This document shows, piece by piece, positions 5,585-12,272 of a stretch of 12,272 nucleotides of DNA. This stretch comes from NAK82 sp036172345 (GTDB taxonomy: Bacteria; Chloroflexota; Anaerolineae; 4572-78; NAK82), in NCBI GenBank assembly GCA_036172345.1, contig JASFBB010000343.1:1-12272 (forward strand), given 5' to 3'. Below the pieces are notes generated by a model that was not told where the DNA came from, searched no databases, and worked only from the letters and a program-made list of their open reading frames with translations. Every line of letters begins with the position of its first letter. Within the stretch, counting starts at the first letter, position 1. A program made the position numbers and the translations under genes.

Positions 5585-6544
5585 ATGCCTCCCCTCTCGA
5601 GTATAATCCCTGATCTGTCTGTAGTTATTGTCAACTGGAATGTATGTGCGCTTCTGCGGCGTTGTCTGCATTCCATCTTGATGAAAGCAGCGAGCTGGCC
5701 GACGTGCCAGGTGATCGTGGTGGATTGCGCTTCGGTGGATGACAGCGTCACAATGGTGCAGCATGAGTTTCCCGAGGCACAGCTGATCACCTCACCGGAG
5801 AATCTGGGTTACGCTCGCGGTGCTAACCTAGGAGTGGCACAAGCTTCGGGGCGTTACTTCATTATTATGAACCCGGATACTGAAGTGGTAGGCGACGCCT
5901 TAGCTGTCTTAGTGCAATATATGGATGCCCATCCGAAAGTTGGTGCTGCTGGGCCGCAGCTGCGCTATGCCGATGGCAGAGTGCAGCCTTCGCGGAGACG
6001 TTTTCCCACGCTGGCCACTGCTTTCTGGGAAAGCACCCTCTTGCAGCAATGGTTTCCGCATAATCGCTTTGCACGTCATTATTATATGGCGGAGCGCACG
6101 GCGGATTCTGCACACCCAGTGGACTGGTTGGTGGGGGCAGCGCTGATCATCCGACGCACCACCTGGGAAGAGGTCGGCCCCCTAGATGAGGGATACTTCA
6201 TGTATTTTGAGGAACTGGACTGGTGTCACCGCTGTCACGCCGCCGGTTGGGAGGTGCACTATGTGCCCCAGGCAGTGATCATTCATCACGAAGGTAAAAG
6301 CAGCGACCAGGTGCCAATAGCACGCACCATTCACTTCCAGCGTAGCAAAGTGCGTTATTTCCGTAAGTACTACGGCGCAGTATGGGCGAATCTCATCCGT
6401 CTCTTCCTACTATGGACCTTCATCATCCAGCTGCTCGAGGAAACGCTCAAATGGTTGATTGGGCACAAGCGCCCGTTGCGTCGCGAGCGGATGAACGCCT
6501 ACTGGCAGGTCCTACGTTCAGGATTCCTTGAGAATACGCAATGA
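5585..6544 (+). CDS. GT2-family glycosyltransferase (second WbbL-like enzyme)
   Basis: Predicted GT-A sugar transferase of 319 residues, acting at the cytoplasmic membrane on the growing lipid-linked glycan. LSVVIVNWNV is at 11-20 and VVDCAS at 45-50. MNPDT at 95-99 carries the nucleotide-binding Asp, and YFMYFEELDW at 204-213 the acidic catalytic region, followed by HHEGKSS at 234-240. A hydrophobic stretch around 267-286 suggests membrane attachment. The N-terminal motif has Cys where relatives, including the paralogue at 1507-2436, have Asn (DNAS becomes DCAS). It shares MDAHP, FPT and YFMY blocks with that paralogue, so the pair probably arose by an old duplication. The next gene starts within its last codons (ATGA at 6541-6544), indicating translational coupling. 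GDP-D-rhamnose is a plausible donor because of gmd and rmd upstream, but this is inference. Confidence 0.9.
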   Translation: MPPLSSIIPDLSVVIVNWNVCALLRRCLHSILMKAASWPTCQVIVVDCASVDDSVTMVQHEFPEAQLITSPENLGYARGANLGVAQASGRYFIIMNPDTEVVGDALAVLVQYMDAHPKVGAAGPQLRYADGRVQPSRRRFPTLATAFWESTLLQQWFPHNRFARHYYMAERTADSAHPVDWLVGAALIIRRTTWEEVGPLDEGYFMYFEELDWCHRCHAAGWEVHYVPQAVIIHHEGKSSDQVPIARTIHFQRSKVRYFRKYYGAVWANLIRLFLLWTFIIQLLEETLKWLIGHKRPLRRERMNAYWQVLRSGFLENTQ

Positions 6545-7704
6545 GAGTGTGTCTGCTCACAGGCGAATACCCTCCGATGCAGGGCGGTGTCGGGGATCAC
6601 ACCCGGCATTTGGCGCGCCACTTGAGCATGATGGCCGTTGAGGTTGCCGTTCTCACCTCATGCCGAGCCGCACCGCCCGATATCACGTCCGGCATCGAGG
6701 TTCATCCTGTGATCTCCAGTTGGGGATGGCGTTGCTGGTTTCAGATCGAGCGTTGGCTCGGTGAGCAGCAACCCGATGTGTTGCATATTCAATACCAAGC
6801 TGCTGCTTACGATCTGGCTGGCTGGATCAACTGGTTGCCCTGGTGGTTGCGTCGTCGCCATAGGCGACCACGCGTTGTGGTCACCTTCCACGATCTACGT
6901 GTGCCATACCTCTTCCCCAAAGCGGGGCCATTGCGGCGGTGGTCTATGCTAGCCCTGGCGCGCTATGCCGATGGAGTGATCACAACCAACCTGGAGGACG
7001 AGCAGATATTACAGCGCCATTCCTGGGCGACTCATGTGCGACGCATTCCGCTGGGTAGCAATATCGAGGTACGACCACCTACTCTTTACGACCGGCAAGC
7101 TTGGCGTGCCCGGCTGGGGATCAAACAGACCTCCCCGTTGTTAGCCTATTTCGGATTCCTGAATCCCAGCAAGGGAGGTGAAGAACTGGCACAGGCGCTG
7201 TGTGAGCTGGTGAGCGATGGTTATGATGCGCATTTGGTAATAATTGGTGCCCAGGTGGGCGATGTAGATGCCACGAACCGTCTCTATTTGGAGCGGGTAC
7301 AACAGCGCATCCGGGAATGTGACCTCGAAGCCCATGTGCATTGGACCGGGCATATAGCGCCTGAGGAGGTTTCAGCTGCGTTACTGGCTGCCGACCTCGT
7401 GGTGATGCCCTACCGCGATGGCGTTTCCTTCCGACGCACCACTTTCATCGCCGCTCTGCGCCATGGTTGCGCAGTCGTGACCACGTCTCCCTCGGTGGAA
7501 TTGCCAGAGCTGCGCGATGGTGAAAATGTGCTCTTGGTACCGCGTGGCGATGTCAGCGCACTAGCCCGAGCCATTGCGCGGCTGATCCAGGATGAGGGGT
7601 TGACGGAGCGCCTGCGCGCCGGCGCGCGAGCGTTAGGACGTACTTTTGACTGGGAATGCATCGCCCATCAGACGTATGCGCTCTATCAGGAGATGCTCGT
7701 ATGA
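6541..7704 (+). CDS. GT4-family (GT-B fold) glycosyltransferase
   Basis: Predicted retaining glycosyltransferase, 387 residues and cytosolic or membrane-peripheral. The start LLTGEYPPMQGGVGDHT (5-21) is the acceptor-side glycine loop of GT4 enzymes. FHDLR at 116-120 and TTNLEDEQIL at 148-157 follow. FGFLNPSKGGEEL at 204-216 holds the donor phosphate-binding Lys211 at the start of the second Rossmann domain. The usual EGFG-xxx-EA signature is replaced by YRDGVSFRRTTFIAAL (291-306), with Asp293 where a Glu is expected, so this is a divergent branch. TTSPSVELPELRDGENVLLVP, spanning 314-334, is otherwise normal. It overlaps its neighbours by ATGA at both ends (6541-6544 and 7701-7704), so it is translated as part of a coupled trio. 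Donor and acceptor are unknown. Confidence 0.9.
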   Translation: MRVCLLTGEYPPMQGGVGDHTRHLARHLSMMAVEVAVLTSCRAAPPDITSGIEVHPVISSWGWRCWFQIERWLGEQQPDVLHIQYQAAAYDLAGWINWLPWWLRRRHRRPRVVVTFHDLRVPYLFPKAGPLRRWSMLALARYADGVITTNLEDEQILQRHSWATHVRRIPLGSNIEVRPPTLYDRQAWRARLGIKQTSPLLAYFGFLNPSKGGEELAQALCELVSDGYDAHLVIIGAQVGDVDATNRLYLERVQQRIRECDLEAHVHWTGHIAPEEVSAALLAADLVVMPYRDGVSFRRTTFIAALRHGCAVVTTSPSVELPELRDGENVLLVPRGDVSALARAIARLIQDEGLTERLRAGARALGRTFDWECIAHQTYALYQEMLV

Positions 7705-10025
7705 GCATCGCTGCATCGGCTGTTGCGTCCCCTGCCCCCGATGTCCGTGTCAGAACACGTTGGATTCTCGTCGCCATCCTGGCACTCTTTCTAATAATGG
7801 GTGTCATATACAGTGTCGCCACGCCGATTTTTGAGGCATCGGATGAACGCTGGCACTATCCGGTGGTGCGTCATATTGTCCGCACAGGCCGGTTACCGAT
7901 ACAGGATCCCCAGAAACATACTGAGTGGCATCAGGAGGGCAGCCAACCGCCGCTCTATTACTTGGTGGCAGCAGCGCTGACGGCGTGGATTCCGACGGAT
8001 GATTTTCTCATTGTATATGTCCCCAATCCCCATGCCGTGGTGGGCGAGCCACTGGTGGTGGGCAACAAGAACATGATGGTGCACAGCGCCTATGAGAACT
8101 GGCCCTGGCGAGGTACTACTCTGGCAGTACACCTGATCCGTCTATTTTCGGTGACGTTGGGTGTCGTCACTGTCTGGTTGACTTATCGTATCGCGCGCCT
8201 AGTATGGCTATCAGAGGAACGGGTGGCGTTGCTGGCAGCGGCGCTGACTGCTTTCAACCCTATGTTCCTCTTCATCAGCGCCTCGGTGAACAACGACAGT
8301 CTAGCGGCGCCTTTGGCTGCAACAGCTATGTTAGTCTTGCTGCGTGCCGTGCAGCGTGGTCAGCGGCAGCGCGACGGTCTCTGGTTGGGTATATTGCTGG
8401 GGTTGGGTGCACTCACCAAGATGAGTGTGCTCGCCTTGCTGCCTCTGGCATTGCTCGTTCTTCTCTGGGAAGCGTGGCGTGGACAACGCTGGGGACGTCC
8501 CTGCGCATGGCGTGATGGGTGCCTCAACCTGTTGCTCATTGTCAGCCTCATCGTGCTCATCGCCGGCTGGTGGTACTGGCGCAACTGGACATTGTACAAC
8601 GACCCGACCGGCCTCAACCGTATGTTGGACATCGCCGGCCGTCGTAAAGAAGCACTGACATTGGAACGGCTGTGGTATGAGTTTGAAGGTTTTCGTATCA
8701 CCTATTGGGCTCTTTTCGGTGCGCTCAACATTCTGGTGGATCGCTGGATTTATACCCTTCTGGATGGATTGAGCATTCTGGCCGGGGTGGGGTTGCTATT
8801 TACTTGCATACGTTTAGCCATCTGGCAGCACCAGCGTAAGCATGTTGGCGGTGTCTTCCCAATTGAGCCCTCCTCGTTCATACTGCTTATTGGGTGGGTA
8901 GTGTTGGTGCTAATAGCGCTCTTGCGTTGGACCAGCCAGACCTACGCAACGCAGGGAAGGCTGATGTTTGTTGCCATCTCCGGCGTTTCCACCTTGCTGG
9001 CAATCGGGTTGCTGGCAGTAGTGCCATGCCGTTTGCGTACTGGGATGGCTGCCACGGTTAGCGGTGGACTATGTTTGTTGGTGGTTCTCAGTCCCTTTCT
9101 CTACATTATGCCCGCTTATGCACGACCAAACTTGCAGCATGTGGCGCACCTGCCGGCCGAGGTCCGACGTGCGGACTGGACGGTTGACGGCATGATGCGC
9201 CTGGTGGGCTACCAGCTAGGGTCCACGATCGCTACACGAGCATTACCTACTCTGCGCCCCTTCGAATCCCTGCCATTGACAGTATATTGGGAAGCGTTAA
9301 GGCCGATGGACATCAATTACAGTGTGTTCGTGCACCTATTGGGGCGCGAACGTCGCGTTATCGGGCAAGTGAACACTTATCCTGGTCTGGGGTTGTGGCC
9401 CACGACGCAGCTCCAACCAGGTGACGTGGTCGCTGACACCTACGGGGTGCCGGTGGCAGCTGATGCTGCCGCGCCGACGTTGGTGCGCGTGTATGTCGGG
9501 CTGTATCGCTATGAAGAGGCGGGGCGTCCAGGACTCGAGACGCGCAATGCAGCGGGAGAAATAATCGAACCATGGCTGACGACGGTCAAGTTGATCCCGT
9601 GGGAGTGGCCGCAGGTTATGCCCCTACATCCTATGAGCGTAGAGCTGGGCGAGGCGATCCGTCTGCTCGGTTATGATTTGGTCCGGTCCGAGCATGATAC
9701 GGTTGCTTGCTACACTTTGACGCTGTACTGGGAAGCACTCGGGCGGCCAGCTGCCGATTACACTGTCTTCATCCAGCTATGGGACGGAGAGCGTCAAGTG
9801 GCTGGGTTTGACAGCCGTCCCCTGGGCGGCGATTATCCCACCGATTGGTGGGAAGAAGGCGAACGCATCGTGGATCCTCACGTGCTGGACCTGAGCAATT
9901 TGCCTGTCGGGCATTATCATCTGCAGGTGGGCATGTACCGTCTGGACACGGGTGAGCGCCTGCCTGCCTATGATGCGAGGGGCCCCCTGCCGAACTACGC
10001 AGTGAGATTCGAAATAGTCAGATAA
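7701..10025 (+). CDS. GT-C-type membrane glycosyltransferase with two C-terminal beta-rich repeats
   Basis: Probable integral membrane transferase using a polyprenyl-phosphate sugar on the outer face of the membrane (GT39/ArnT-like, possibly the DUF2142 or GT87 group). The 774-residue product has a first helix near 20-40, then an extracytoplasmic loop with an acidic motif SDERWH at 47-52 and QEGSQPPLYY at 78-87, typical of GT-C first loops. About ten hydrophobic segments follow, to residue 470. The rest is soluble and holds two related repeats, about 498-605 and 647-756, sharing LxLTVYWEAL, NYSVFVHL/DYTVFIQL, R-V-x-G and VGLYRY/VGMYRL. The ATG at 7701 is chosen: it overlaps the previous stop as ATGA, while a frame beginning at 7656 would overlap by 49 bp. 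Last gene of the operon, convergent with npdG 35 bp away. The donor sugar and acceptor are not predictable. Confidence 0.82.
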   Translation: MSIAASAVASPAPDVRVRTRWILVAILALFLIMGVIYSVATPIFEASDERWHYPVVRHIVRTGRLPIQDPQKHTEWHQEGSQPPLYYLVAAALTAWIPTDDFLIVYVPNPHAVVGEPLVVGNKNMMVHSAYENWPWRGTTLAVHLIRLFSVTLGVVTVWLTYRIARLVWLSEERVALLAAALTAFNPMFLFISASVNNDSLAAPLAATAMLVLLRAVQRGQRQRDGLWLGILLGLGALTKMSVLALLPLALLVLLWEAWRGQRWGRPCAWRDGCLNLLLIVSLIVLIAGWWYWRNWTLYNDPTGLNRMLDIAGRRKEALTLERLWYEFEGFRITYWALFGALNILVDRWIYTLLDGLSILAGVGLLFTCIRLAIWQHQRKHVGGVFPIEPSSFILLIGWVVLVLIALLRWTSQTYATQGRLMFVAISGVSTLLAIGLLAVVPCRLRTGMAATVSGGLCLLVVLSPFLYIMPAYARPNLQHVAHLPAEVRRADWTVDGMMRLVGYQLGSTIATRALPTLRPFESLPLTVYWEALRPMDINYSVFVHLLGRERRVIGQVNTYPGLGLWPTTQLQPGDVVADTYGVPVAADAAAPTLVRVYVGLYRYEEAGRPGLETRNAAGEIIEPWLTTVKLIPWEWPQVMPLHPMSVELGEAIRLLGYDLVRSEHDTVACYTLTLYWEALGRPAADYTVFIQLWDGERQVAGFDSRPLGGDYPTDWWEEGERIVDPHVLDLSNLPVGHYHLQVGMYRLDTGERLPAYDARGPLPNYAVRFEIVR
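9192..9968 (+). repeat. Internal tandem domain duplication within the GT-C protein
   Basis: At protein level, the segments encoded by 9192-9515 and 9639-9968 align along their length: LVGYQLGS with LLGYDLVR, LPLTVYWEALRP with YTLTLYWEALGR, YSVFVHLLGRERRVIGQ with YTVFIQLWDGERQVAGF, and VYVGLYRYE with LQVGMYRLD. The DNA identity is visibly low, so the duplication is old. They are separated by a linker of about 41 residues. Probably beta-sandwich, carbohydrate-binding or donor-positioning domains, by inference. Confidence 0.7.
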
Positions 10026-10060
10026 AACGTTATCCCCGATTCCAGCGCTCTTTCAGCTCC

Positions 10061-10723
10061 TTAGGGGAGGCCGGTGATTTTGATGCCGGCGCCATCTGCA
10101 TGGTAACGCTTATTGATGCCGATCAGGATGGCAGTTAATCCCTCGACCACCACTGCATTTTGTAATGGACCAGCGTCGAGTCCACGTACACCGGCTGCCT
10201 CGGCTAATGCAATCGCTTCCGCTTTGGCGTCTTTGTCATCACCACATACCAACACGTCGCATTCAAACGGTTCATCCAGCTCGCGTAGGTGGGCAGCGCT
10301 GACATTTTGAAAAGCGCACACGACGCGCACCTCGTCGCCCAGCAGCACTTGAGCTTCGGCAGTGGCACTTCCAGCGGGTGGGATATAAACATGGCTCACC
10401 CGTGGCGGCTGCAACGGCACGGTGACGTCCACCAACACCTTGCCCTTCAACTGGGCTCGAATGCTCTCCAGCACCTCGCGGTGTGCGCCATAAGGCACCG
10501 TGAGCACCACCACCTCGGCCGCCGCGGCTGCTTCTGCGTTGGACATACCCTCTATCAGATGGTCACCCAATCGCATATTAAGTGATGCGGCGACACTTCG
10601 CGCCTTAGCTGCATCGCGTGAGCCGATAATGACTCGATAACGACCCGACTTCGCCCAGCGTAGCGCCAAGCCGGGGCCTTGATGACCTGTCCCACCGATA
10701 ATCGCCACGGTTTTCTTAGACAA
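10061..10723 (-). CDS. npdG: F420H2:NADP+ oxidoreductase (Fno/NpdG family)
   Basis: Exchanges hydride between coenzyme F420 and NADP(H) in the cytosol, supplying reduced F420 to F420-dependent enzymes. The 220-residue product opens with VAIIGGTGHQGPGLALRWA (6-24), the Fno-type Rossmann loop. IIGSRDAAKA at 32-41 contains the Ser35-Arg36 pair that in this family binds the NADP 2'-phosphate. VVVLTVPYGAH (71-81), AFQNVSAAHL (137-146) and the C-terminal LDAGPLQNA (182-190) also fit. Length is normal. The start is TTG, unusual but fixed by a strong AAAGGAG seven nt upstream. It lies 39 bp downstream of ssnA and is the third gene of the minus-strand unit. The F420 assignment is supported by the partial luciferase-like oxidoreductase two genes upstream. 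A plain NADP reductase of related fold is the alternative. Confidence 0.87.
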   Translation of the reverse strand: MSKKTVAIIGGTGHQGPGLALRWAKSGRYRVIIGSRDAAKARSVAASLNMRLGDHLIEGMSNAEAAAAAEVVVLTVPYGAHREVLESIRAQLKGKVLVDVTVPLQPPRVSHVYIPPAGSATAEAQVLLGDEVRVVCAFQNVSAAHLRELDEPFECDVLVCGDDKDAKAEAIALAEAAGVRGLDAGPLQNAVVVEGLTAILIGINKRYHADGAGIKITGLP

Positions 10724-10730
10724 CGATGTG

Positions 10731-10737
10731 CTCCTTT
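10731..10737 (-). promoter_or_regulatory. Strong ribosome binding site that fixes the npdG TTG start
   Basis: Read on the minus strand, AAAGGAG ends 7 nt before TTG at 10723-10721. The spacing is ideal and there is no in-frame ATG or GTG before the Rossmann glycine loop. The family's N-terminus (short basic lead, then VAIIGG) begins directly at this TTG. Confidence 0.75.
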
Positions 10738-10762
10738 CTTCTGCGTTTGCGCGTCAGAGTAC

Positions 10763-12103
10763 TTATTCCATCTCCCTCACATATCGCCACACTGCTTTTG
10801 CTCGCTCGCGCGCGCATGCCACAATGGCCATTTCGTCCAAGGTGAGCAGCTGGCGGTCACACATGAGCATTTGACCGTTGCAAATGGTGTGCGTCACCTG
10901 GCTGCCGTCCATACCGAAGATAATGTGCCACGGGAAGTTGCCATCCGTTAATGGCGTAAATGGTTGATAATCCAGCAGGATAATGTCTGCCAGTGCACCC
11001 GGTTCGAGTGCCCCCAACGGTCTGTCCCAGAAAAGGCGCGCCAGTCGGGCATTGTTAGCAAAGGTCATACGTATCACCTGATCGGCCGGCATGATACGTG
11101 GATCACGCGCGTGCAACTTGTGCATTAGGTAGGCAACCTGCATTTCGATGAACATGTTGTTGGAGAAACCATCATTACCCAGTGCCACGTTGATGCCGCG
11201 GTGCAACATGTCTGTCACATCAGCCACTCCCACCGCGTTGTTCATATTGCTGCGCGGCTGGTGCGTGACATGGGTACGCGTGGCGCGCAATGTCTCACGT
11301 TCATAGCCGTCCACGTGGACACAATGTACCGCGATGGTCTGCGGTCCCAGGACACCGAATTTCTCCAGACGCTCGACGACGCGCATGTTGTGTTTCTTCA
11401 AGCAATCGCGCTGATCAGCTATGTCCTCGGCGACGTGTAGATGAAATCCAACCCCCAATGTGCGCGCCTCAGCGACGCAGGCCATGAGAGTTTCATCAGA
11501 GAGGGTCAAGCTGGCGTGCAGTCCAAACGAAGCACCCAGCCGTGGGTGGGGATTCTGACGCAACCGGCGGATGAAGCGCATGTTTTCGGCGATGCCAGCA
11601 CGTGCACCGGCGTCGCCGTTGCGATCGGTCACCTCATAGCATAGGCTGGCACGCACGCCAGCCTGCCTGACCGCTTCGGCAATGACGTCCAGAGAGCCGT
11701 CAATTGCGTTGGGACTGGCATGATGGTCGATCAGCGTAGTGGTGCCATGGTGTATAGCGTCGATGAGGCATACCAGTGCGCTATATTGACAGTCCTCCAG
11801 CGTCAGCGCTTGGTCAATTTTCCACCACAGGCGTTCGAGAATCTCAGGGAAATTCGAGGGTGCTTCGCCTGGAATGGCCATCCCACGTGCAAAGGCGCCG
11901 TAGAAATGGGTATGCCCACAGATGAGGCCAGGCATCACCACCTTGCCGGTCGCGTCCAGCTGCTCCGCGTGGGGATAGCGACGTGTCAGCTCGGCAGTCG
12001 AGCCGACGTCCAAGATAGTGTCTCCCTGGTAATATACTGCGCCGCCAGGAATGACACGCGGCGTGGTGCCAAAGGTGATCACGGTACCATTGGTGATGAG
12101 CAT
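10763..12103 (-). CDS. ssnA: SsnA-type amidohydrolase (putative cyclic-amidine aminohydrolase)
   Basis: Amidohydrolase-superfamily enzyme, probably hydrolysing an amine or cyclic C-N bond on a purine-like substrate. The true substrate of SsnA is not established. At 446 residues it is full length. Metal ligands are visible: His64 and His66 (GHTHFYG), His221 and His223 with Glu226 (FHLHVAED), His260 (VHCVHVDG) and Asp311 (GNDGFSNNMF). Features shared with Escherichia coli SsnA include LWWKIDQAL at 92-100, IDHHASP at 125-131, VTDRNGD at 158-164, RSNMNN at 284-289 and IIFGMDGSQVTH at 394-405. GGAG lies 11 nt before the ATG at 12103. It sits 25 bp after the luciferase-like gene and 39 bp before npdG. 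In enterobacteria ssnA neighbours selenium and xanthine-dehydrogenase-like genes; here the partners are F420-type redox genes, which is unusual. Confidence 0.9.
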   Translation of the reverse strand: MLITNGTVITFGTTPRVIPGGAVYYQGDTILDVGSTAELTRRYPHAEQLDATGKVVMPGLICGHTHFYGAFARGMAIPGEAPSNFPEILERLWWKIDQALTLEDCQYSALVCLIDAIHHGTTTLIDHHASPNAIDGSLDVIAEAVRQAGVRASLCYEVTDRNGDAGARAGIAENMRFIRRLRQNPHPRLGASFGLHASLTLSDETLMACVAEARTLGVGFHLHVAEDIADQRDCLKKHNMRVVERLEKFGVLGPQTIAVHCVHVDGYERETLRATRTHVTHQPRSNMNNAVGVADVTDMLHRGINVALGNDGFSNNMFIEMQVAYLMHKLHARDPRIMPADQVIRMTFANNARLARLFWDRPLGALEPGALADIILLDYQPFTPLTDGNFPWHIIFGMDGSQVTHTICNGQMLMCDRQLLTLDEMAIVACARERAKAVWRYVREME

Positions 12104-12128
12104 TGTCGTGTTGACTCCATAACGATCC

Positions 12129-12272
12129 TTACGCCTGTGAGAAGACCTCGATCATCAGATAAGGATCGCCGAGCGGGTAGAGCACCGGGCAGGTGCAGCC
12201 ATGGGCGATGTACTCGTTCACCTTGGCTTTCACCTCTTCCGGTGTGCCGCTGGCAGTGATGCGTTGTACCAG
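12129..12272 (-). CDS. Luciferase-like (LLM class, probably F420-dependent) oxidoreductase, C-terminal fragment
   Basis: The last 47 codons are present, with the 5' part beyond the window. The reading is SGTPEEVKAKVNEYIAHGCT followed by a proline-, glycine- and aspartate-containing tail ending IEVFSQA and TAA at 12131-12129. The pattern 'GTPEEVxxxxxEYxxxG' followed by a short strand and a final helix is the conserved end of luciferase-like monooxygenases and F420-dependent reductases of the methylene-tetrahydromethanopterin reductase type. The active site is not visible, so the choice between FMN and F420 is inferred from npdG in the same unit. It is first of the three visible minus-strand genes, and ssnA starts 25 bp later. 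Confidence 0.75.
   Translation of the reverse strand: MVQRITASGTPEEVKAKVNEYIAHGCTCPVLYPLGDPYLMIEVFSQA

Noticed and set aside
7656..7700. Longer N-terminus (15 residues) for the GT-C protein
   Set aside because: It would overlap the GT4 gene by 49 bp. The ATG at 7701 gives the standard 4-bp ATGA overlap seen at the previous junction too.
10026..10067. Bidirectional terminator between the GT-C gene and npdG
   Set aside because: Only a CTCC/GGAG 4-bp stem can be drawn, with no adjoining T run of terminator quality. The gap is just 35 bp.
11720..12259. 179-codon open frame on the plus strand
   Set aside because: It is antisense to ssnA and the luciferase-like tail, with no recognisable domain. 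Both minus-strand frames are confirmed by family motifs.
1..12272. CRISPR arrays, insertion sequences, integrases, tRNA or rRNA genes, toxin-antitoxin or defence genes
   Set aside because: No short direct-repeat array, transposase motif, terminal inverted repeats with target duplication, or RNA gene signature was seen on reading both strands.

Overview
The window looks like a chromosomal segment from a Chloroflexota-like bacterium, and this assignment is an inference. It rests on the moderate-to-high GC content, on F420-type redox genes (an Fno/NpdG-like reductase and a luciferase-like oxidoreductase tail), and on a GT-C glycosyltransferase with two C-terminal beta-rich repeats, a design I associate with that phylum. 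There is no rRNA, tRNA, CRISPR array, transposase or phage gene in view.

Layout. (1) Positions 3-95 hold the last codons of a plus-strand histidine kinase, whose stop codon interlocks with the stop of a convergent gene. (2) Positions 92-2436, minus strand, hold a two-gene unit: a GT2 glycosyltransferase followed by a polyprenyl-phosphate sugar-1-phosphate transferase that starts glycan assembly. (3) Positions 2440-2751 are a 312-bp divergent control region with promoter candidates on both strands and two nested 9-bp inverted-repeat pairs. (4) Positions 2752-10025, plus strand, hold six tightly packed genes: rmd, gmd, a TatD-family hydrolase, a second GT2, a GT4, and a 774-residue GT-C-type membrane protein. 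Gaps are 47, 5 and 27 bp, followed by two 4-bp ATGA overlaps. (5) Positions 10061-12272, minus strand, hold a separate three-gene unit: the C-terminus of a luciferase-like (probably F420-dependent) oxidoreductase, then ssnA amidohydrolase, then an F420H2:NADP oxidoreductase.

How the genes fit together. Gmd and Rmd would convert GDP-mannose to GDP-D-rhamnose. The sugar-1-phosphate transferase would load the first sugar onto undecaprenyl phosphate, and the GT2 and GT4 enzymes would extend it at the inner face of the membrane. The GT-C protein would transfer a lipid-linked sugar on the outer face. Together this is most of a surface-glycan locus with a D-rhamnose supply, but no flippase, polymerase or exporter is in the window. 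The tatD gene is probably a housekeeping passenger. The right-hand unit suggests an F420-linked catabolic module acting on a cyclic amidine or purine-like substrate through SsnA. It is unrelated to the glycan locus.

No clearly new defence or mobile system was found. The most noteworthy items are the organised divergent control region with a probable leaderless start, the duplicated domain of the GT-C protein, and the SsnA/F420 neighbourhood.
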